A stretch of DNA of 64,000 nucleotides, taken from Monarcha castaneiventris obscurior (Eukaryota; Chordata; Aves; Passeriformes; Monarchidae). A program made the translations under genes and the position numbers. The notes under the pieces are model-generated. The model worked only from the letters and a program-made list of their open reading frames with translations. It was not told the origin of the DNA and did not search any database. The stretch covers positions 11,408,001-11,472,000 of the forward strand of contig JAMPIT010000174.1 in assembly GCA_026261815.1 (NCBI GenBank), given 5' to 3'. Below, piece by piece: positions 12,101 to 23,914 of this stretch (the first letter of the stretch is position 1; the number at the start of each line of letters is the position of its first letter).

Positions 12101-14094
12101 TTAAAACCATGTCTATAGCTCTGGGAGAAGTCATTTGGAAAGCTGAAGGCTAAGCATAAAGCACTGCACATTTGAAGACAGTTTTTATGTACTTAAATCA
12201 TTCAGATGCTTGAGAGAAGAGAAGGAAGGGAGGTACATAGTCAAGGAGTTATGGTACTTCAAAGATGTATAAGGAGTGAAAATGACAACCAATTCTGTTT
12301 CAGGGCCACCCTATTCTACTTTTGGCTCTTTTCTGTACAATTTTCATTCAAGCCTTTAAATATTTGTAGAGAAATCTATGTGTACATCATACAGAAATTT
12401 GGCTGTGCAGGTCTCCAAGCATGTATCAAAACACAAAATTGTGACTGCAGCTTGTAGACAGAGCCAAGCTTGCTTTCTCCAATGAGAATTTAAGCACAAT
12501 ATTACAAGCTATAGCAGCAAACAATCCCAGTGTGGGCTACATAACCTTAGCAGGACCCTGAGTAAATTTTTGATCCTATGTGACCTCATTTGTGCAGGAC
12601 ATTAGTAAATGAGATGCCTTTTGCCCATCACTGCTCACAAGGCATTTTCCCTGATGCACAATGTGTAGCTGTGATTGCCAGCATGACAGGTAGTTGAGAA
12701 TTTGGAATAGGCATTTCCCACTGTGTGAGGCTAAGTAACTACATAAGAGAGCAGGCTTCAGCAACACTACATCATGAGCTTTACAGTTGTGCGGTTGTAA
12801 TTCCACTTATTTTTGAGTAAGAGAGCAGCTTGGATCACAGCATTACTCATCAGCCTGCAGGGCAAAGATCCCTACAAGGATGCCAAGGAGTTCCTGTGGA
12901 CAGGGAGGGCCTGGAGCAGCGCAGGCTGACACACAGCAGAGCTGGCAGCTTCTTTCAGACTGCGCTGTGTGGGCAGAGGGGTCTTTCTGCAGCCTGAAAT
13001 CATCAGTGGGTGTTACACTGACTAACAAGAAAATACCTCCTAATACATACAGAACATTCATTTAACACCCTAAATATGAGGTGGATACTGAGGATGGAAA
13101 TTATCAAGACTTTACTGCCAGAAACCCTGTGAAAACAATATTTAGCAATTTAAGTAAGTTCATGCCACTTTCTGCTTAATGCTTGAGGAAACACCAGGGT
13201 TGGCAGTCAGTAATTATTGTGCAGAAACAGAGTTTGACACACACTGTTAGAATTTTTTAAGCAAGTTAAAAGAAAGTCTGATGGTTTCATGACAAAACTT
13301 CTTAAAGCATCTACCTCTGAAAGAACAAAAACAGTGTATTAAAATAACTTTGAGTTACATATCAGTATTAGATGTGAAAGTATAATGCTTTATACTTTCA
13401 GAGAAAGTATAAAGAGAGAAAGAGTGCAATTCCAAAAGCTCAGATAGATAGTCCTTACCTGTGCCAGGTCTTGTAACTGGCAGCCTTTTACAGTTTGATA
13501 CACGAAAATATCACACTGTGTTCCAGCTCTCAGCCTGGGAGGTGAATGAACATCACCTCTGCCACTTTCATCTCCTTGGCAAGCAGACTGACTTACACGA
13601 ACATTTGTGTCGGTGTTAGGGAAAAAGAGAATAAATCTGAAGTCCTGTGATAAATGTCTCCATGTGAAGACATCAGAGCAAAATGGGATCTGATTGTTCT
13701 GTTAACCCCCTCTGTGGTGGGGGGGTAGAGTTCCAGAACAGAAAGAATAAAATTCTCAGTTCTGTACATGTTGAACACCTACACAAGCTTATTTTATAAG
13801 AACTCATGCAGAGAATATAGAGTTACATAAAAGGCAACAGCAAAACAGACTGTTCATATGGATAACACAACAGATTTTCCTCTGGTTTTAATGTCTGTAT
13901 CACTTATATATCTTGAACAGATGTCGTGACCTTTTTTATGCACTATTTCTTTCTGTTATAGCCAATGAGCAAGATTTAAAATGACCACTGAAATTCCTGC
14001 TGCATAGACACAGGAACTATCTTTAATACTGGAAATATTTTGTATAATTAATGCTAATCAAATTGATTATCATGTCTGGTAGAGAGTTTTTTAC

Positions 14095-14176
14095 CTGAAA
14101 CTGTGTGGTCCTTTGGGTCTCTCAGTAGTTTGAGCCTTGTATGAGGAAAAATGTACTGCAGGGGCTTCCCATTTAT
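14095..14176 (-). CDS. PCLO: Piccolo small exon E (27 codons), immediately N-terminal to PDZ
   Basis: Seen: this 82-nt exon lies between the acceptor tttgtgttccttag|ATAAATGGG (AG at 14178-14177) and the donor TTTCAG|gtaaaa (GT at 14094-14093). It enters in phase 0 and leaves in phase 1, exactly what exon D (phase 0 out) and exon F (phase 1 in) need. The translation begins [20 protein letters not shown] and ends PKDHTVS, and the split codon G completes SG-NGLGI of the PDZ exon. Known: Piccolo proteins carry a related NGK..YIFPH....KDHTVSG segment ahead of the PDZ GLGF-type loop. The middle (PLQ, TRLKLL) differs noticeably from the mammalian sequence as I remember it, so this could be a lineage variant or one of a pair of alternative exons. 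It was found from splice sites and homology; it is too short to stand out as an open frame. Confidence 0.9.
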
Positions 14177-14537
14177 CTAAGGAACACAAATATGCATGTC
14201 ATAAAAAGGTAAACCAACAGCAATTGCATCAATAATTTCAGGCAGTTGAAACAGAGACAAGAAAACAAACTTGTTTCATCCAGAGAAATATCACAACTTC
14301 ACAATTCAAAAAATCCCCCAAGTTTGAAGACATTTGTCAGACTGCAAATTCCTTCTGTGGGGTAATGAATATTTGCTTCCATAACTCCAGATTAATTTCG
14401 AGCTTGGCTTTAGTTCTGATTTTTCCTAATGACTAGAAGGTGCTCACTCTCTTCTGTAGTTTCTTTTAACCTTAACCCTCTATTCAAGCAATGATTAAGA
14501 TAAGAATGAAATGAAACATAATTCCTGTATTTTTTAT

Positions 14538-14625
14538 AAAATTCTTTTCTTATTTATATTTCTTATATGTATTTCTTATATATATTTATTATTTATATTT
14601 CTTATTTAGAAAATTCTTATTCTTC
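14538..14625. repeat. AT-rich imperfect tandem repeat
   Basis: Repeated units resembling TTTATATTTCTTAT occur four to five times with small length differences. Confidence 0.75.
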
Positions 14626-16438
14626 ACCTAAACAAAATGTTAGCTTAATGTGTTACCATCCATAAGTTACAGCTTTGGTTTCAGCTAAAGCACATGGTTC
14701 AATGTACCTCTTGTCTTCAAATTCCAAAAGCCATTTGAAAGATATGGGAAGATATAACATCAGAAAGACCCAAACTAAAACTTGAAGGACTACATTCTGT
14801 AAGAAAATGCACATTATTTACCTGGGCTAATCCTAGACCATGTCAAAGCTGAGAGCAATGCACCCTATGACAGACTCTAAAGAGCCAGTTTTCCTGTTGA
14901 AAAGACCCCACCTGCTCCATGGTTTGGGCACATGAGGAGCCAAGCTGCAGGGACTGACCCACCTGCCAGGGATGATCACCCCGAGCCCGCACCAAAATGC
15001 TTCTGCAGAGTGTTGGTCGCAATACTCCCCTCACAGCCATTACAACCCCTCTTTGCCTGCAGTTTTGGTATTTTGGTATCAAAGCTGAGCTCATCACTTC
15101 TCTGCCTCTGACATGTCAATTCCAAGCCTGGGCACTGCACCCAGACCGAGAGGAGGGAGAATGACTGTGCCTGCTCCAGGATGGCACTTCAGGGAGCAGC
15201 CTCAAGGAGCCAAGGGGACAATGCTATTCAGCATGGCAATGCAGCAGCCTGAGTGTATCAGCAGCCTGCTGCCAAGAGTTTATTGCTATTCTTTATATTT
15301 AAGTAGTATTTAAAGGGATTAAGCTCCTCCTGAGCCAAGAACTTCAAACCTAGTTTCTGCCCTGGAGAGTTTATGAAGTTAATGGATAGAACACATAAAT
15401 GATGGGAAGGGAAACAGAGAAATCAAGGGACTTGCTTAACTCAATCTCACAGTAAGCAGAAGAGTTTATACATCTGTTGTTGTAATTCAGTTTCTTATCC
15501 AGTGAATGATGTTGTATCTAGAAGGCTCAAATCCTGCCATAACACAGTGAGAGTAAATTGACTGTAATTAATGTCAGACATGAAGGAGATCATGGATTTG
15601 GTAGTGGACAAGCACTCCAGAATAAATCAGAACATGAGATCAGGCAGATGTTTGAATTCATCATGGGATTTTGTCAGAACATAGAGTCTAATACTACCAG
15701 AAGTGAATCAAGTCCCATGAGGCTTCCATACTTATTAATGGATAAGGGAGAGTGTTATATTTTTCATGACACTGTCAGAAATTCAGCAAGTTTTATATAA
15801 CAATAAAAGTGATGTATTTGTCACATGTAGCTTACATAAAATTGTAAAAAATCTGAAAGAATGCATCTAATTTTATTTTGAATTAAATAAAAAAATATGA
15901 AATATTGCCATTTACAAGTGTATGAACACATTTGAGTAGATCCTTAGCTGGGATCCATTTTGGTGTGAGCAATTCAATTCAAAGTGAGGAATATTGCAGC
16001 TCTTAAACTTCCATTCATATTATTTTACTTGCTCTCTTTCATTTTTTTAATAAATGACAATCCAAGAATATTCAATTCCATATTGTACATGACTGCTGAC
16101 AAATACATCAGAAAATATAGACCGTCTCCTTCTTTAGCCTATTACTTCCTTATTACTTTCACTTCTGGAATTTTATGAGAAGAATAAATCTTTGTGATTC
16201 ATATAGGTCTGAATAAAACCATTGAAGTTTATTAGCATCCAGGGTAGTATATTATTCTTTTATTGTTGGTGGGAATCAGTACTTAAATGGAACATGTCAT
16301 TAGACTTTTATTTTCAGACCAGTATATTTCCGAAGGTGGCAGAATAAATAGGAAAAAACAGAGGTTGCTGTAAATAGATAATACAGAGAACAGTTATATT
16401 GCTCTTGATGTTTTGCTTTAACCATTAGTGAGCATATT

Positions 16439-16562
16439 TATCTGAAATCTACTAAAATATCTGAACACCCGTAATACACAAATAATTCTGAAATTTATCT
16501 GAAAATTTATCTGAAAATTTACTAGCATATTTGAAAACCTGTAGAACACAAATTAATTTTTG
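16439..16562. repeat. Diverged tandem duplication, ~55 bp units
   Basis: 16439-16492 (tatctgaaatctactaaaat... acacaaataattctgaa) and 16508-16562 (tatctgaaaatttactagca... acacaaattaatttttg) align along their length. A short linker with another atttatctgaaa copy separates them. Confidence 0.75.
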
Positions 16563-19500
16563 TTTCTAATTATTCACCTCTTCTAACTTCCGCTAGAGTT
16601 GGTTTCCCTTCACCTGAATACATGCCAGGAGTCCCTTCTAGCTGACTCTTCCCCCAGTTTCCCCAGTGAAGATAGAGAGGGACCCCACTGAAGCCACACA
16701 ACCGTGACAGTGTAAATACAAACTGGTGCAGATGGGCCATCCTTCCACTTAATGGCTAGAGAACATGTAAGTCCCCAAGCCCGGATTTAGGTCACAGGGC
16801 AAAAGTGACTTGATCCCACTTATTTGCTACAAACCCCAGAGATTTCTGCCATCTGTTCCTGTCATGAAGATCCTTCCTCACCTCTTTGGGAGCATTCAGT
16901 ACACTCGACTTGTAGTTCAGCACTAGCATATCATCCTCTTCCTCAGAAAGTGTAAGCTCTTCTCATGTGTTTCATGTTATTAGTCAGCTCAAAGGCCTTC
17001 CAAAAATTGAACGAATGGCAAATAATTGTGCTGAGGTTTTCTAAGAATGTTACAGAAGGTCAGTTTAAAAATGCACTTCATTTTCCGTTTGTCATCTTTA
17101 GGTGTTTTGTCTGATGAAGAAATACTAGCGAGGCCTCATAAAAGGGAATATTGTAAGGTAAAGAGGATAATCAAGAAGAATAAATTTCTCTAGTGCTATA
17201 TTTTAGAAATAAAATTAATGAAGTGTATTTCAATATTTCAGTCCATAGCCACACGTATAACATATCAACTGGTCTTCGGATCAGATCACCAAAATCACGT
17301 AGCTCCTGGTTTTCAGTGTTGCTGCAACTCCCCTTCCACCAGTGTTAGGCCCTGATAAGGTGACTCTCAGCAGCTATGCTTGGCTGTTGTCCTCTGGCAT
17401 AATACCATTTTCAAGGGAATCTACCTGAGGCAGGTATCCAGGAACAAGATGATAGATCCCCAGTGATGGAGATAATTTGCAAAAGATGCACTGAATTAAA
17501 ACTTAATAAATACAATGTTCCTGCTCATTAATAAATTGCAAAGTGAGTTGCATTTTCTTCTGCAATTAGGCAAGTTCAACACTGACCTTTGCTCTAGAAG
17601 TCATTCTGGCATGCAGAGAGAAAAACATTTCTGAGTGACTAAGAAATGAGGCACTGCCACCTAAATTCCTTTGTGAATTACAGTTGAGGGGGTGGCTAAC
17701 AATTCATTCTTTAGATTACATATTTTAACAACTACACTAAAGTTGGAAATGTCCCATTTCTCATCATATTTCCAGAGAATCTTAACCACAAAATGCCCCG
17801 CCAACCAAGTCTCTAACAGAAAACAGTTTACTACAACTTAAAATAAATTCTCCTTGCTAGCTGGGAAACAATCAAAACTAAGTAGATGGACCTCAAAAAT
17901 GTGGAACAGAAGTTTTCAGGTAGCCTTCTGTATCTCTGTCACAAATGGTATTTTCTCATTTTAGATCCAATGCTTACCTTATGACCCATTTTTTCATAAT
18001 ATCTGAATCTTCAAGTGCCCCTAAAAAGGCTTGACTGAAATTTAAAGAGAATGTTAGTGATCCATGAATGAAGAGAGGAGCACATAATTTTTTTTGGTGT
18101 TTAGAAATAGGGGATTTCATTCAAGAGGTTCCATGTCTAGAACCCTTGTTTTTTGTGATTAGAAAACTTTTGCCTAAGTGAACTAATGAATTTTTTGGTA
18201 TTATGATGAATTTAGGATTTTATTATTCATTTAGGGCTTAAAAAGACCCAACTATGATGACTGGAAGTATTTAAAACGCTTCACTGAAAAAATACTTATT
18301 GCCTGTTAGTATACTCTCATTGTCCATGCCCTTGTCATGAAGTTTTACTGCCCTGGCACCTTCTCCTACTATTCTTTCCCAAACTGTTTGCAAAAGCCAG
18401 TTTAGTTCAGAATATGCAAATAATTTTCACAGAAAATAATAAGAAAAAAACCCTTGATGTCTGGATGTTTGAAGAAGCTGCTGGTGAACGGGTAGTGACT
18501 AAGCAAACTGTTGAGGTCAACAGGGATCAGTGGGAAATCTATGCTAGATTATGTATTGATCAGGTTTTACCCTCCTCAGGGGAGCAGTCCAGAATCAATA
18601 CATTGGGAAATGGCTACTAACATATCCAACTGAACTGCAATTTAATGTGATTTCGGAATACTATATAGAACCACAGAAGTTGCTATAGAAACAAATATAT
18701 TTTAATATTTATACAGCATGTGAGCTTAATCTGCTAGGTTATGAGAAATCCATGGAAACCTGGAGGTTCAGCATTGTCACTCCACTGCATTCTTGCTTCA
18801 AAAGCTCAGGGTTTTGCTTTATTTATTACCTTCAATTGTACAGGCTCTGTGGGATGCAATCAAGCAGTTCTGATTTCATCCAGTAAGGAAATTGATATTT
18901 CACACGTGTGAAACAAAATCTTCTGGAATACACATATTGTAGTGATCATTAAAATATTCTAATTTTTTTAACAACGATCATAAAAATAGCAAATTTAGAG
19001 CCAGTAAGCGTATTTGGAAACACTGATTGATACATTACAAACGGATTAGTGCTTTTGGTGCAAATTATTTTTTCCGTGGCTGGTTTGAGCTCAGTAAGGG
19101 ATATTAAAGGAGTTGCAATGGCTTAATTCCTGTGTTAACCAGGAAACTTCCCTCTTAACTGATTTCAGGAAATCATCTGCAGCAAAGGAAGCTCTGGGTG
19201 AAGGTGGATATGTTCAGATGATTCAGGATGGAAAATGATTTGCCATTTTTGTCTCCAGAGTACATTATACTTGGACACTACAGGTTCCTGTGCAGGACTG
19301 AGCTGTGGATACAGGAGACAGACAGTATGCCACCATGAATTCAGTAACTGTTTTTTACACATAGGGCTGAAAAAGCCTTTAGGGGGTGGTTACTTTGCCT
19401 CACTACTCTCATTGGCCTGATAGGGTTTATTTGTCTTCACAGATTTAAAATATACAAACACTAAAAAATAGAGATGTTAATACTGATTTACTTGCTTCTA

Positions 19501-20836
19501 TTGATGTGTTTCACAATTCAGCATGGAGCTAATGAAACTTTTTAAAAATATCTCTGACCCTTTTTTTCTTATCATAAATCTGGAAATATATTTGTTTTTA
19601 AGTTATCTCAAAGAAATGTTCACAGAAGACACTTAACATGCACAAATTCTGAGTAATATTTTGATAAGGTAGATGATGTGGAGTTGGTGAGAACTGGCAT
19701 TTCTCCCTCCTGCAGAGTTATTGATACTATTTTGTACTGGTGTGGGACTGACAGTATCTAACCTGGATAGAAACAGAAGAAGAAGGAACTGTTGTAAAGC
19801 TCTTCCTCACACATCACTTTTTCTCTTCTGCAGAGGCTTTCCATGGCATCAGACAGAATTATTTAGAACATGTTCGCGCTCCAATTTACATCCTAGATTT
19901 TACAAAACCTTAAAAAAACGCCTTTGGCAACATCTTAATGCTGTGTATCTGCTTCCATAAAAGAATGGAGATATCACAACAGCTTGAGACAGGAAAAAAA
20001 ATACGTATTTTCTTTCTGGAAATATTCAGGAAAACAACTCTAAGGCTCTTTAGCCTTCTGACTGAAAATTTTTGAACAAAGTTTTTCAACCAGTCCTAGT
20101 GTAGTGCTACTGATATGAGAGAATAAAGCAAAGATCAGATCTCTGTGACTAAGACCTTGCCTTGGAACAGTTTCCCAGGACAAAATCTCTGGAGCTCTAG
20201 AAGTTAAATGCATCTTCACTAACCACCTCCTTATCACAGAGCTCAGGGTTAGCAGTAATCCTTTTGGACAAACCTGATTTTCAAGGAAAATTTTCAATTT
20301 TACCTCAGAAAGCTGTAGTGGTAAAATATAATTATGCTTAGAATAATAAATGTTTCTCATGAGGCTTAAAGTGCTCAGAGAGACAGTTTTTTTAACTACT
20401 GCCAGTGATATTAACAGCTGTGAAGACTCAAAACCATCTTTTGTGTTGAAATTAAGTTGATTCATATAATCATAGATCTATTTGAATAGATTCCTGTAAG
20501 AATTATATCTTGTAAAGCCCTTTTTCTCAACAAGAAATGGGTAGGCCCAGTACAACCTAGGGTGTGTAATTCTCAATATATGCTAGGGATAGGAAAGGAG
20601 GGAAAAATAAATGACAGCTTGTACTGTAAGATATTTTAACACTTACTTCGTAAAATCTACACTATTGGTTCATAAAACCTACACTCAATTGTCAAAAGTC
20701 AGTGAAAATTCTCACCAGCATAAACGTTTCAAAGGCTGCATGGTAGTGGGATATTCCTGTTTTGTATACTATCTGAGGAATTAACATGAGCAGTATAAGC
20801 TATTAAGTATCACAAAGAGGCCATGTAATATCTTTC

Positions 20837-21105
20837 TCAGAATCACAGAATTGTTAAGGTTGGAAAAGACCTCTAAGATGATCAAGTCCCACTGTCAACC
20901 CAGTGCCAGCACCATGTTCTCCACAAACCATGTCCTCAAGTGCTGTATCAACATATTTTTTGAATGCTTCCAGGGATGGTGACCCCACCGTTTCCCTAGG
21001 CAGCTTGTTCCAATGCTTGACCACCCTTTTCAAGAAGTCGTTTTTCCTAATATCTAATCTAAACCTCCCCTAGTGCAATTTGAGGCTATTTCCTCTTGTC
21101 TTGAG
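20837..21105 (-). mobile_element. CR1 LINE 3'-end fragment
   Basis: The block begins agaatcacagaattgttaag and continues gttggaaaagacctctaaga and tgatcaagtcccactg. This is the complement of the standard CR1 3' end, so the element points left. It runs through the tggtgaccccaccgtttccctaggcagcttgttccaatg region, in shortened form, and fades after tttcctcttgtc. It is 5'-truncated, as is usual for CR1. Confidence 0.92.
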
Positions 21106-21843
21106 GAAATGCACTCATTGAATTCGATCTCATGTAAAAACGTAATCTAAATCAATATATAAGAATATATCAGGATGTAATCTAAATCAATCTGTAAAAA
21201 TGACAGCTGAAACAAGCAACTGAAGACCTGAGAGATTTGAAATATATAAACTTTGTTTATAAAAAGTGGAAATGGGATGGTACACTAAGGTAAACTAGAT
21301 TTCAAAGTTGGCAAGTTTGAAAAGCAGAGTATGATATTTTTCCTTCTCTCTCTAATAAATGAAATATTCTAATTATTAGATTGATGAAGTCTTGCTGGTT
21401 TATTAAATAATTAATCACAGAATGTTGGGATTATACTCACCATCTGAAAGTGGAAAACTTTGCCAACAATATAAAGAAATTATTTTTCTTCAACTACTAA
21501 AAGAAGGGGCTTGAATTTGGATGGGATAAAGCTGGAAAGGGAAAATGAGACTAATTGTTTTATTTTTTCATTTTTCTTCCCCAGTAGGAAGGAATACTTA
21601 AGTATACTTCAGGTATAGATATTTTCAGTTATATTTCAAAAGTCAAAAGCCAACCTGACAAATTAATACTGAATTGTAGAGGAAAGTTAATCTAATTTAA
21701 TCATCAAACGTTGATGATGAATACAGGTTCAACAATACTTCAGCTGAATGTAGCTGGATTTTGAGTAATCCTGTAGCCCCTACAGGAATTATTGGACAGT
21801 ATGATTAAATTATCAATCATTTATAAAACTAAAGGCACATCTT

Positions 21844-21860
21844 ACTTGACAGCTTACTTG
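21844..21860 (-). promoter_or_regulatory. PCLO: Tandem 5' splice sites of exon D, 12 nt apart
   Basis: On the minus strand the exon end reads GATCAA|gtaagctgtcaa|gtaaga. The same nine-base string TCAAGTAAG occurs twice. The first donor (GT 21857-21856) gives the known-type junction. The second (GT 21845-21844) would add codons for V-S-C-Q with no stop and no frame change. Both fit the U1 consensus equally well. Confidence 0.6.
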
Positions 21861-21994
21861 ATCTTGGTGTTGACTTAGTGGTCGAGAGTGTGACAACTTC
21901 TCTGGCAGCCTTCTGTCAAGGATGTGTCCGTTCTCCAAACGAGGTTCTCTGGGCTTGTCAAACCAATCTGTTTCTTCCCGACGGAGATGATAGG
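21858..21994 (-). CDS. PCLO: Piccolo exon D: linker before the PDZ domain
   Basis: Seen: the acceptor ccttggttttcaaag|CCTAT (AG at 21996-21995) joins phase 1 to exon C, giving ...[15 protein letters not shown].... The donor is GATCAA|gtaagc (GT at 21857-21856), phase 0. The length of 137 nt is 2 plus 45 codons. It encodes a hydrophilic Arg/Glu/Pro-rich linker ending RPLSQHQDQ. The sequence matches the Piccolo segment just N-terminal to the PDZ domain. A second donor of nearly identical sequence sits 12 nt further into the intron and would add four codons in frame (see the separate entry). The longer open frames over this exon extend into flanking intron and are not the coding unit. Confidence 0.94.
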
Positions 21995-23789
21995 CTTTGA
22001 AAACCAAGGACAGGTCAAATGCTCTGATCCAGTGCTGGGCAAAGGGCAAGAATGTGCATTGTGCATAGCAAACATGCAGAGTGGTTACTAATTGGCCATG
22101 CAACTAAAGCAAAGTTAGAGGTGAGACTTGAGACATTGAACTTGAGCATTATTTGGCTGTGAGACAGCAAAGGGAGAAGATTCTGTTTATGTCATAACCA
22201 TGGATAATAAATACAGAAGAAATCTACCAAGTGCTATAGCCACTTCTTCCTTCTGGCAGCTAAGAAATACACTGCAGATTTCACATAGCTCAAATGCTTG
22301 TTGAAAAAAATTAGTCATATTAGTTATTTTGCAGCAGACTAAGAAAAAACCCCAAACTAAGAAAATCCAAATCAAAACCCAAAATAACCAACCCTCAAAA
22401 TGCAAACTCCACTAATTCCCAAATTTCTGAACTGAATAGTGTTAAAAATATTTTGGAAATAATCTAGAACTATATGTAAGAAAATTACGACCTCTTTATG
22501 AAATCGGTATCAACCCAAATCAAAGGAGATAGGAAACCAAACTATGTAACTGAAATTCTAAGCAGAAATATTGCAGGTGTTCTCATTTTGAATTCCATCC
22601 CCCGATTTTGCAGTATGAACCTTTGTGTATGGATTGTTAATGTTCTTCCCGCAAAAATTATACAAGACTATTATTCTGTTTGCAATGGTTTTAAATCTGT
22701 ATAAAATATGTTGTGTAAGGAATCTTTTGGGAATCAAATAACACCATTTCACTGAAATCAGTTTTGCAAATGCATATATTTATGCTTACTGATTATTGGG
22801 TCAATTTACATAGGTGTCACTCCACTGGGATCAGAATCATGTCCTATTTTCTTCTATGCTGCCAATCAGTGTAAACCAAAACATTGTGCAGGTAATGCAA
22901 TGTTGAATGTAAGGCAAGTTTGAATTTTATGCTTTATTAAACAAGATAAATTTGGAAATCAAAGGAAGAAAATATTTGTTTCAGCAAAACCACAAGGAAT
23001 TGAAACCTTAAATAAGGTCAGTTTTTTCTATAGTTACAAGACTGATTACACATGATAAGAGAAAAGATTTTAAAAGGAAAAATGGTAGTGGGCATAATCT
23101 TTCCTATTTAGTTGTGAAATTAAACATTATCTATTTAGTTTCAGAAATAATTTGGAAAAAAATGTTATTAGGTAAAAGAAAGTTGTGTTTTTTCATTACT
23201 ATTTTCTTTAAATTTTCCAAAAAGAGGAATAATATATATCTGCATGATTTTTTTAAAATAATACTTTTTATGTGGTAAGACCAACATTTTATATTATTTT
23301 AAGCATTTAGAAAATTCTTAATCTTGATTCAGATATTATGCAGTCTCTTCCTTCATAACTGTGCACAAACTTAATCTAACATGAAATGGTTTATTACTAT
23401 TGTTTAGACAAGCATATATGAATTACCAGAAACATTATTAGAGGTTGATGCTTATCTGGCTACTGATTAGTTATTGATTAACTGCTCTCAATAAACCATT
23501 ATGATCTAGCATGCAAATCCTTCATGCTTTACACATTTATGCCAGTTGACCAGTGTCTGTACAAAGCAGGTTCATTCATAATTTATCCTAACAGAACTTT
23601 CTGAAGCTTGCATGAAGAGCCTAATGCATATTCCTGAACTCAGACGCTAACCCAGACACAATCTGTGTCATCATCTGAGCAGATGAAAGAATGATATTTT
23701 TTTTCATCCTGCCTAAGTTGAAATAATTTTTCCTGGATTGCTTCTCTTGAAAATGTAGAATTCCATTCTGCAGTTCAGACCAGCCTACC

Positions 23790-23810
23790 TTTTTTTTTTT
23801 TTTTTTTTTT
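23790..23810. repeat. Poly-T run (21 bp)
   Basis: Uninterrupted T run on the plus strand within an intron; no transposon body was recognised next to it. Confidence 0.95.
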
Positions 23811-23878
23811 AATCAAACTGCGATGAATGTGTGAATTTTATTGAAATTTAAGAAGTTATAAATGTACGTGTATATGAA

Positions 23879-23914
23879 CACACACACACCACACTCACAC
23901 GTACACACACACAC
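23879..23914. repeat. CA-rich microsatellite
   Basis: Interrupted (CA)n run. Confidence 0.9.

Larger units (their letters stand above)
1369..14094 (-). other. PCLO: PCLO intron between exons E and F (12.7 kb)
   Basis: The intron is bounded by TTTCAG|gtaaaa and gatcacag|GCAAT. It is mostly AT-rich unique-looking sequence. Identified content: a CR1 LINE of about 1.2 kb split by an LTR (4280-5827) and a TA/CA microsatellite (6042-6105). Patches of higher GC with no recognised identity lie at about 11070-11240 and 12840-13010. A splice-site-bounded 76-nt segment at 13459-13534 was examined and rejected as a coding exon because it breaks the frame. Confidence 0.85.
14177..21857 (-). other. PCLO: PCLO intron between exons D and E (7.7 kb)
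   Basis: The intron is bounded by GATCAA|gtaagc and ttccttag|ATAAA. Contents: an AT-rich stretch of TTTATATTTCTTAT-like units (14538-14625), an unidentified moderately GC-rich patch (14860-15260), a diverged tandem duplication (16439-16562) and a CR1 3'-end fragment (20837-21105). A 15-nt direct repeat, taatctaaatcaat with flanking g, occurs twice near 21141 and 21178. No gene was recognised. Confidence 0.85.

Noticed and set aside
13459..13534. Splice-site-bounded 76-nt segment on the minus strand (acceptor ttcattcacctcccag, donor CACAG|gtaagg) in the E-F intron
   Set aside because: The donor is strong, but inclusion after exon E (phase 1) gives an immediate stop (G-GC TGA), and 76 nt is not a multiple of three. 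At most it is a cryptic or poison exon; RNA evidence would be needed.
20040..20465. 141-codon minus-strand frame
   Set aside because: No recognisable domain, no splice-site support that would link it to PCLO, and composition like the surrounding intron; a chance frame.
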